Shown: positions 7,281 through 13,381 of the stretch, one piece after another | How positions within the stretch are numbered: the first letter of the stretch is position 1 | How the letters are laid out: each line of letters begins with the position of its first letter | From: Anaeromyxobacter sp. | GTDB lineage: Bacteria; Myxococcota; Myxococcia; Myxococcales; Anaeromyxobacteraceae | Reading direction: 5' to 3' | DNA length: 13,381 nt | Assembly: GCA_020028115.1 (NCBI GenBank) | Contig: JAHWYA010000011.1 | Location: 1-13,381, forward strand | Program-made: the position numbers and the translations under genes | Notes under the pieces: model-generated | The model's input: the letters and a program-made list of their open reading frames with translations, nothing else | Told to the model about the DNA's origin: nothing | Databases searched by the model: none

Positions 7281-7659
7281 CCGGCCCCCGGTAGGTCACG
7301 CACGAGTCCGGGATCTCGTAGAGCCGGATCTCCGCGAGGCCCGGCATCCGGGGCTCGAGCGCCTCCCAGATCCAGCGCGCGATGTTCTCCGCGGTCGGGT
7401 TCTCGAGGACGTCGTTCAGGTCGCGGTGGTCGACGCGGGCGAGGACGTGCTCCTGCACGGCGCGCTTGATGTCGCCGAAGTCGGCGATCATCCCGCTCCG
7501 CGGATCGACGTCTCCCTCGACCCCGACGAAGAAGGTGTAGTTGTGGCCGTGAAGCCGGAAGCACGGCCCGTCGTAGCGCGGGAGCCGGTGAGACGCCGCG
7601 AAGCGGAACTCGACGTCGAGCCGCATGCGCCGCCGGTCGACGTAGTCGATCGTCGCCAT
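7270..7659 (-). CDS. queD: 6-carboxytetrahydropterin synthase / 6-pyruvoyl-tetrahydropterin synthase family
   Basis: A 129-aa tunnel-fold enzyme acting on dihydroneopterin triphosphate, the product of the adjacent FolE. Zinc ligands are His24 (AASHRLP) and the HGH pair at 37 and 39; the catalytic Cys33 precedes HGH by three residues (CFRLHGHNY). DHRDLND (77-83) supplies the Asp/His pair and Glu115 in YEIPDSC matches the substrate-binding Glu. The Cys-x3-HGH spacing and LENPTAENIARWIWEAL match QueD (queuosine pathway) better than the animal PTPS Cys-x5-HGH form. I start at the ATG at 7659, which has AGAGGG upstream; a TTG at 7677 and an ATG at 7626 (MRLDVEF) are alternatives. It heads a chain with folE, the SDR and glcD. 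queC and queE are not in the window, so the product may serve queuosine or another pterin pathway. Confidence 0.9.
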   Translation of the reverse strand: MATIDYVDRRRMRLDVEFRFAASHRLPRYDGPCFRLHGHNYTFFVGVEGDVDPRSGMIADFGDIKRAVQEHVLARVDHRDLNDVLENPTAENIARWIWEALEPRMPGLAEIRLYEIPDSCVTYRGPGGR

Positions 7660-7706
7660 GGCCCTCTTATAGTCCAAGGGCCGCGGCGCGGCGGGCCGAA
7701 GCGTGG

Positions 7707-7799
7707 CGAGCGCAGGGGCAGCCGGATGAGGCTGCCCCGGAGCGACCGGGGGGATCGGGGGGGGCGCGAACTCCGCGAAGCGGAGCGAGTGTCCCCCCC
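7707..7799 (+). repeat. Two-hairpin palindromic repeat (REP-like), intergenic copy
   Basis: A 93-nt element between the zinc-knuckle gene and queD. Hairpin one pairs GGGGCAGC (7715-7722) with GCTGCCCC (7731-7738) across an 8-nt loop. Hairpin two is formed by a G-run and a C-run enclosing CTCCGC-GAA-GCGGAG. My hand alignment to the reverse complement of 11704-11795 gives about 91% identity with six mismatches and two one-base indels, and one pair of the mismatches is compensatory. It would be transcribed into the queD leader if the operon starts upstream. Confidence 0.75.
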
Positions 7800-7827
7800 G
7801 CCTAGATCGTTCGCAGGGGCCGCCGCG

Positions 7828-8055
7828 CTACGGCGCCACGGCGGCGCCGGGCTGCGCGCAGGACCGCGAGCAGTAGGTGCGGCCGGCGACGCTGACGCCG
7901 TGGCCGAGCACCTTCGCGCCGCACGCGCAGCACGCCGGAGCCGCCTGGACGACCGCACAGCCGAACGAGCAGAACGTCGACTCCCGCCCTCGGTAGCGGA
8001 GCCCCACCGGATGAGGTCCCAGGTCTCCGCCACAGCACTCGCACCGTTCCTTCAT
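7828..8055 (-). CDS. Small protein with two Cys-rich zinc knuckles
   Basis: A 75-aa protein with ten cysteines. They fall into two similar modules: Cys5-x2-Cys8 with Cys29-x3-Cys33 (FCSFGC), and Cys42-x2-Cys45 with Cys62-x3-Cys66 (YCSRSC). Each matches the treble-clef, TRASH or bacterial metallothionein-like pattern CxxC(G)...(F/Y)CSxxC, suggesting an internal duplication that binds two metal ions. There is no signal peptide or membrane segment, so it is probably cytoplasmic. The ATG at 8055 has a good Shine-Dalgarno (GCGAGGG) 5 nt upstream. It lies between ihfA and queD and is separated from both by repeat-rich spacers, so operon membership is unclear. I do not recognise the exact family; a metal-buffer or protein-interaction role would be a guess. 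Confidence 0.7.
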   Translation of the reverse strand: MKERCECCGGDLGPHPVGLRYRGRESTFCSFGCAVVQAAPACCACGAKVLGHGVSVAGRTYCSRSCAQPGAAVAP

Positions 8056-8103
8056 CTCGACCCTCGCCTCGCACGCGCTTCGCCTTCGCCAGGAAAGCTA
8101 GCC

Positions 8104-8152
8104 CTCGCCCCCCCGATGCGGGAGAGACGGGACCCTGAGGGAGAGGGGCGAG
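8104..8152. repeat. GC-rich inverted repeat between ihfA and the zinc-knuckle gene
   Basis: CTCGCCCC (8104-8111) pairs with GGGGCGAG (8145-8152), enclosing further C- and G-rich arms (GGGAGAG, CCCTGAGGG). The composition resembles the dispersed CCTCTCCC/GGGAGAGG palindromes common in GC-rich genomes. Read from ihfA it might act as a transcript end, but no T tract follows. The rest of 8056-8222 shows a second inverted repeat (GCGCGGCCG/CGGCCGTGGCGC-like) and no gene. Confidence 0.45.
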
Positions 8153-8222
8153 ACGGCACGGGCGCGCGCGCCACGGCCGGACGGCCGCGCGGCGCACAGG
8201 GCCTGAATTCGAGGGGTTCGCC

Positions 8223-8534
8223 CTAGTCGTCTTCCGAGCCGGGCGGGATCGGCGTGTCGGTCCCGTTGAGGGCGTTCTTCAGGACCTGGCTCGGCCGGAA
8301 CGTGAGGACGCGGCGGGCACTGATCTCGATCTCTTCACCGGTCTGCGGGTTGCGGCCCACGCGTGACTTCTTGTCCCGGACGATGAAGTTCCCGAAACCA
8401 CTGATCTTGATCTTCTCGCCGCGCTCGAGCGTCTCCTTGATGGTGTCGAAGACCATCTCCACGATCTCGGCGGCTTCCTTCTTGGAGAAGCCCACCTTCT
8501 CGTAGACGCTCTCGATGATGTCGGCCTTGGTCAC
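8223..8534 (-). CDS. ihfA: Integration host factor alpha subunit / HU-family DNA-bending protein
   Basis: A 103-aa DNA-bending protein of the HU/IHF family, acting as a dimer on the nucleoid. MTKADIIE, KKEAAEIVE and GEKIKISGFGNF (39-50) are family hallmarks; GRNPQTGEEI (60-69) with Pro63 is the tip of the arm that intercalates into DNA, and SARRVLTFRPSQVLK (72-86) follows. The sequence and its place after pheT match IHF-alpha rather than HU; no ihfB is in the window. The start is a GTG at 8534 with GGGAG 8 nt upstream. The last dozen residues, GTDTPIPPGSEDD, are an acidic extension beyond the folded domain. An 85-nt gap separates it from the upstream membrane protein gene, and a TTGACA in that gap suggests a separate promoter. 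Confidence 0.94.
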   Translation of the reverse strand: MTKADIIESVYEKVGFSKKEAAEIVEMVFDTIKETLERGEKIKISGFGNFIVRDKKSRVGRNPQTGEEIEISARRVLTFRPSQVLKNALNGTDTPIPPGSEDD

Positions 8535-8575
8535 GGTGTCGCTCCCGTCCCGCGCGTCCCGCTAAGCTATCGAAA

Positions 8576-8604
8576 TCGGTACCGGATCTTCCAGCGGCTG
8601 TCAA
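8576..8604 (-). promoter_or_regulatory. Possible promoter for ihfA
   Basis: A perfect TTGACA (8599-8604, minus strand) sits in the gap before ihfA. Seventeen nt further on is TACCGA (8576-8581), a poor -10. The -35 and its intergenic position argue for a promoter; the weak -10 keeps confidence low. Confidence 0.25.
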
Positions 8605-8619
8605 CGAAGCGGCTGTGCC

Positions 8620-9045
8620 TCAGCGCGTGCGAGCCCGCTCGTCCCGTGAAGGCGCGGAGTGGGGCGCGGGCGCGATCTGGTCGAGCTCCGTCCGCGCGCG
8701 CTCCCTCGCGGCGCGCGTGCGCTCGGCCGCCCGGTCGAGCTCCGAGGAGACCTCGTCGCGCGCTGGCGACCGCACGACCGGCGTGCCGCCGAGCTCGCGC
8801 CCGACCCCCGCGGTGAGCGCGAGGACGACGGACGCGGCGACGATCGCGAGGAACGAGACGGCTACCGCCGCGGCGGCCGTCCCGCGGGCGCCCGAAGAGC
8901 GCCGCAGCGCGCGCACCGCCAGGAGGAGCGCCACCACGCCGACGAGGACGCCGAACGGGGCGGAGAGCGGGTTCCAGGAGGAGAGCGCCGCGGCGAGGCC
9001 GAACCCGAGCGCCGCGAGCGGCAGCCGGTCGCGGGGCTCGGGCAC
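8620..9045 (-). CDS. Small membrane protein, DUF4190-like
   Basis: A 141-aa protein with three hydrophobic segments (about residues 8-24, 28-46 and 56-82) and a charged C-terminal tail (about 95-125, SSELDRAAERTRAARERART) that could form a coiled coil. The layout of an Ala/Gly/Val/Leu-rich helix pair, a short basic loop (RALRRSSGARG) and another helix is like DUF4190 proteins of the inner membrane. It starts with GTG one base after the pheT stop, with GAGGG at the pheT end as ribosome binding site, so it is almost certainly co-transcribed with pheST. It occupies the place between pheT and ihfA, which are usually adjacent. The last residues (PAPHSAPSRDERARTR) look unstructured. The function is unknown; the DUF assignment rests on pattern only. 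Confidence 0.75.
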   Translation of the reverse strand: MPEPRDRLPLAALGFGLAAALSSWNPLSAPFGVLVGVVALLLAVRALRRSSGARGTAAAAVAVSFLAIVAASVVLALTAGVGRELGGTPVVRSPARDEVSSELDRAAERTRAARERARTELDQIAPAPHSAPSRDERARTR

Positions 9046-9046
9046 C

Positions 9047-11461
9047 CTACCCTCGCAGCTCGGCGCCGAGCTTCTCGGCGAGCCGCTTCACGATGCGCGC
9101 GTGGGCGGCGTCCGCCTCCGCGTCGGTGAGCGTGCGCTCCGCGGCGCGGTAGGCGATCGCGAAGGCGAGGTTCTTCTTCCCCGCCGGGAGCGGCGCGCCG
9201 CGGTAGACGTCGAACAGCGTCACCGACTCGACGAGGGCCTCTTCCCGGACGAGCCCCTCCACCGCCGCCGCGGGCGCCGCTTCGTCGACGACGACCGCCA
9301 GGTCGCGGAGGACGGCCGGCAGCCGCGGGATGGCCCGGTGCTGCGGCACGAGCCGCGCGGCGCGCAGGAGCGCGTCGAGCGACAGCCGGAAGGCGAGCAC
9401 TCCGCGGGGCAGCTCGAACGCGGCGGCGACGCGCGGGTGGAGCTCGCCGACGTCGCCGACGACGTCCTCGCCGGCGAGGAGCGACGCCGACGTGCGCGGG
9501 TGGAGCCAGCCGTCGCCGCGGGGCCTCCACCGCACCTCGACCCCGAGCGCCTCGAGGACCCCCGCCACCGCCGCCTTCGCGTCGAAGAAGTCCGAGGCGT
9601 CCGCGCCGGTCGCCCAGGAGGCCGGGCTCCGGCGGCCCAGGATCACGCCCGCGACCTCCACGAACTCGGCCGACGGCCGCTGCTTCGGGTCCGGGTTCGG
9701 GTAGTAGACGCTCGCGAGCTCGTAGAGGCGCACGTCCGCGATCCGCTGGCGGAGGTTGTGCGCGACGTTCTTGAGGAGCGACGGCACGAGGCTCGTCCGC
9801 ATCACGGACAGCTCGGCCGAGATCGGGTTCTTGAGCGCGATCCCCAGGGCGCGGCCGGTCCCGTCGCCCGTCGCGACGTGCCGCTGGAACGGCTCGAGCT
9901 CCCGCTCGGCGACGAAGCTGAAGTTCACCGCCTCGGCGAACCCCGCCCCCTCGAGCGCCGCCCGGATGCGCGCCACCGCGCGCGCCTCGAGCGGCTCGGC
10001 CGGCGTGTCGCTCGCGCCGTGCGGCAGCGTCTCCGGGATCGCATCGTACCCCTTCGTCCGGACGACCTCCTCGACGAGGTCCTCCTCGATGGAGACGTCG
10101 GCGCGCCAGGACGGGACGCGGAACGTCGCCCCCTCCGCGTCGGCCGCTCGCTCCTCGAAGCCGAGGCCTGCGAGGATGCGCCGGGCGTCGTCCTTCGCGA
10201 CGTCCATGCCGAGGATCTTCGCCGGGCGGGTCCAGCGGAGCCGGACCTCCGGGGCGCGGACCTCGCGCGGGTGGCAGTCCACGATCCCGGGGCGCACCGT
10301 GCCGCCCGCGAGCTCGGCGATGAGGGCCGCGCAGCGGTCCACCGCCGGGATCACCATGCCGGGGTCGGCGCCGCGCTCGAAGCGGTAGGACGCCTCGGTC
10401 TTGAGGCCGTGCCGCCGCGAGGTCCGGCGGATGCCGCCGGGCTGGAACCAGGCGGACTCGAGGAGGACGCGGGTGGTGCCCGCGGAGATCTCGGAGTCGC
10501 CGCCGCCCATGACGCCGGCGAGCGCGCTGCCGCGGTCGCGATCGGCGATGAGGAGGTCCTCGGGAGAGAGCGCCCGCTCCTTCCCGTCGAGGGTGGTGAG
10601 CTTCTCGCCCGGGCGCGCGGTCCGGACGACGATCTCGCGCCCGGCGACCTTGTCGAGGTCGAAGGCGTGGAGCGGGTGCCCGAGCTCGAGCAGGACGAGG
10701 TTGGTCGCGTCGACGACGTTCGAGATCGAGCGGACGCCGCAGGACTCGAGCCGGCGCGCGAGCCAGAGCGGCGAGGGGCCGATCTTCACGCCCTCGACGA
10801 CGCGGGCCGCGTAGCGGGCGCACCGGTCGGGCGCGTCGATCCGGACCTTCACCGCGTCGCGCGCCGGCGCGCCCTGCTCCGCGAGCCGGGGCGCGGGCAT
10901 GCGGACCTTCTTCCCGAGCGCGGCGGCGACCTCGCGCGCGATCCCGACGTGCGAGAGCGCGTCCGGCCGGTTCGGGGTGACGTTCACGTCGAGGAGGACG
11001 TCCTCGAGGGCGAGCGCCTTCGCGACGGGGGTCCCGGGCGCGATCTTCCGGTCGAGGAGGAGCAGGCCGCTCGCCTCCTCGGCGAGGCCGAGCTCCTTCG
11101 CGGAGCAGAGCATCCCGGAGGACTCGACGCCGCGAAGCTTCGCCTTCTCGATCTTCCCGCCGCCCGGCAGGACCGTGCCGACCGTCGCGAGCGGCACGAC
11201 GTCGCCGACCTGGTAGTTCTTGGCGCCGCATACGATCTGGAGCGGCTCGCCGCGCCCGGCGTCGACGCGGCTCACGGAGAGCTTCTCGGCGTTCGGGTGC
11301 TTCTCCGAGGCGACGATCCGCGCGGCGACGACGCCGTCGAGCCCGGTGCCGGTCCGCTCGATCGCCTCGACCTCGAGGCCGACGGCGGTGAGGCGCTTCG
11401 CGAGCTCCTCGGGCGACGGGACGTCGACGTACTCGGAGAGCCAGTTGAGCGAGATGCGCAT
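9047..11461 (-). CDS. pheT: Phenylalanine--tRNA ligase beta subunit
   Basis: The 804-aa beta chain of the cytoplasmic alpha2-beta2 phenylalanyl-tRNA synthetase; the length is close to the usual 790-810. In order it shows the N-terminal MRISLNWLSEYVD, the OB-fold tRNA-binding domain (about 40-150, with SEKHPNAEKLSVSRVD), the B3/B4 editing domain (VTPNRPDALS, then SISNVVDATNLVLLELGHPL), the B5 domain, the class II-like core (VSIEEDLVEEVVRTKGYDAI, then MRTSLVPSLLKN), and the C-terminal FDX-ACB anticodon-binding domain (about the last 95 residues, with YRGAPLPAGKKNLAFAI). The open frame runs on upstream through pheS in another frame, but the ATG at 11461 starts the conserved sequence 13 nt after the pheS stop. 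Translation is probably coupled to pheS. Nothing is missing. Confidence 0.97.
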   Translation of the reverse strand: MRISLNWLSEYVDVPSPEELAKRLTAVGLEVEAIERTGTGLDGVVAARIVASEKHPNAEKLSVSRVDAGRGEPLQIVCGAKNYQVGDVVPLATVGTVLPGGGKIEKAKLRGVESSGMLCSAKELGLAEEASGLLLLDRKIAPGTPVAKALALEDVLLDVNVTPNRPDALSHVGIAREVAAALGKKVRMPAPRLAEQGAPARDAVKVRIDAPDRCARYAARVVEGVKIGPSPLWLARRLESCGVRSISNVVDATNLVLLELGHPLHAFDLDKVAGREIVVRTARPGEKLTTLDGKERALSPEDLLIADRDRGSALAGVMGGGDSEISAGTTRVLLESAWFQPGGIRRTSRRHGLKTEASYRFERGADPGMVIPAVDRCAALIAELAGGTVRPGIVDCHPREVRAPEVRLRWTRPAKILGMDVAKDDARRILAGLGFEERAADAEGATFRVPSWRADVSIEEDLVEEVVRTKGYDAIPETLPHGASDTPAEPLEARAVARIRAALEGAGFAEAVNFSFVAERELEPFQRHVATGDGTGRALGIALKNPISAELSVMRTSLVPSLLKNVAHNLRQRIADVRLYELASVYYPNPDPKQRPSAEFVEVAGVILGRRSPASWATGADASDFFDAKAAVAGVLEALGVEVRWRPRGDGWLHPRTSASLLAGEDVVGDVGELHPRVAAAFELPRGVLAFRLSLDALLRAARLVPQHRAIPRLPAVLRDLAVVVDEAAPAAAVEGLVREEALVESVTLFDVYRGAPLPAGKKNLAFAIAYRAAERTLTDAEADAAHARIVKRLAEKLGAELRG

Positions 11462-11474
11462 GGGGCGAGGCCCC

Positions 11475-13014
<1,540 letters not shown>

Positions 13015-13044
13015 CTGTCCTTCTCCTTCGCCGGCGGGAGACGC

Positions 13045-13075
13045 CGCGGCCCGTCACCCTGCGTGACGGGCCGTG
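13045..13075 (-). promoter_or_regulatory. Strong hairpin between rpmI and rplT
   Basis: Thirteen consecutive pairs (13045-13057 with 13063-13075, one of them G-U) close a 5-nt loop; the core arms are GGCCCGTCAC and GTGACGGGCC. No T tract follows, so it is not a standard terminator. It sits about 30 nt before the rplT start codon, where an L20 autoregulatory site, a processing site or an attenuator could act. The structure is visible; the role is inferred. Confidence 0.55.
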
Positions 13076-13121
13076 CGCTCTTCGGGGCCCCGCTTGGGCG
13101 CGTTGGCTTACCGTGGTCGCG

Positions 13122-13325
13122 CTACCGCGCGTACGGGAAGCATTCCTTGATCTTCTTCGCATCCTCCTGCGTCAGGTGACTCGTGCCGCGGAGGCCGACC
13201 TTCTGCTTCTTCGTCTTCCCGAACGTCGCCAGGTGGCGGACGCCGGCGCGGCGGAACTTCACCGCGCCGCTCTTCTTCGGCTGGAAGCGCTTCTTCGCGC
13301 CGCTCTTCGTCTTCAGCTTGGGCAT
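13122..13325 (-). CDS. rpmI: 50S ribosomal protein L35
   Basis: The 67-aa L35 protein of the large ribosomal subunit. MPKLKTKSGAKKRFQPKKSG is the family opening (MPKxKTxxxAxKRF), followed by KFRRAGVRHLATFGKTKKQK and the conserved end HLTQEDAKKIKECFPYAR. Length is normal. The ATG at 13325 has a GGAACGGAG ribosome binding site. It is the first complete gene of the rpmI-rplT-pheST block in this window; infC normally precedes it. Confidence 0.97.
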   Translation of the reverse strand: MPKLKTKSGAKKRFQPKKSGAVKFRRAGVRHLATFGKTKKQKVGLRGTSHLTQEDAKKIKECFPYAR

Positions 13326-13357
13326 CTTCTCCGTTCCTTCTGGTGCGGGGTTCTTCC

Positions 13358-13381
13358 CTACCGCGGGCCCGCGGGGTTCGT
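13358..13381 (-). CDS. infC: Possible 3' end of infC (translation initiation factor IF-3)
   Basis: Seven codons and a TAG enter from the right edge, reading TNPAGPR-stop, 32 nt before the rpmI start. The assignment rests only on the common infC-rpmI-rplT order and the position of the stop; seven residues cannot confirm it. A 14-bp perfect palindrome (CCGCGGGCCCGCGG, 13361-13374) overlaps these codons. Confidence 0.3.
   Translation of the reverse strand, partial: TNPAGPR

Noticed and set aside
7662..7677. TATAAG just upstream of queD as a -10 box
   Set aside because: It lies only a few bases before the chosen ATG with no matching -35, and overlaps the Shine-Dalgarno sequence.

Overview
The window is a GC-rich bacterial chromosome segment in which every convincing gene lies on the minus strand, so the biological order runs from high to low coordinates. 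The gene content is ordinary bacterial housekeeping and metabolism. The order rpmI-rplT-pheS-pheT-ihfA, high GC, an IHF-alpha type protein and a two-subunit 2-oxoacid:ferredoxin oxidoreductase fit a deltaproteobacterial, Myxococcota, Rokubacteria or similar lineage with anaerobic or facultative metabolism. I cannot fix the taxon from sequence alone. No phage, transposase, CRISPR or defence genes were found.

Right third (about 8220-13381): a translation and nucleoid block. It holds a possible infC tail, rpmI (L35), a strong 13-bp hairpin, rplT (L20), pheS, pheT, a small DUF4190-like membrane protein, and ihfA. Spacing is very tight from rplT to the membrane protein (10, 13 and 1 nt). pheS carries an unusual in-frame insertion: a roughly 92-nt two-hairpin repeat, also present between genes at 7707-7799 and in diverged form near 1229-1312, sits between the two Cys-x2-Cys knuckles of its zinc-ribbon-like loop.

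Middle (about 4538-8055): a 75-aa protein with two Cys-rich zinc knuckles, then four genes chained by short overlaps: queD/PTPS-like, folE (GTP cyclohydrolase I), a short-chain dehydrogenase, and a GlcD-type FAD oxidase. The first two make pterin or 7-deazaguanine precursors from GTP. With the reductase, the set resembles the enzyme classes of tetrahydrobiopterin synthesis, although the QueD motif itself points to queuosine.

Left part (about 1-4340): korA and korB, encoding a two-subunit 2-oxoacid:ferredoxin oxidoreductase that generates low-potential electrons and links 2-oxoacids to acyl-CoA. korB has an apparent one-base deletion near its 3' end. Beyond it lie a hairpin, a diverged repeat copy, a secreted protein with an aspartate-rich calcium-loop motif, and the start of a lipoprotein gene that runs off the left edge.
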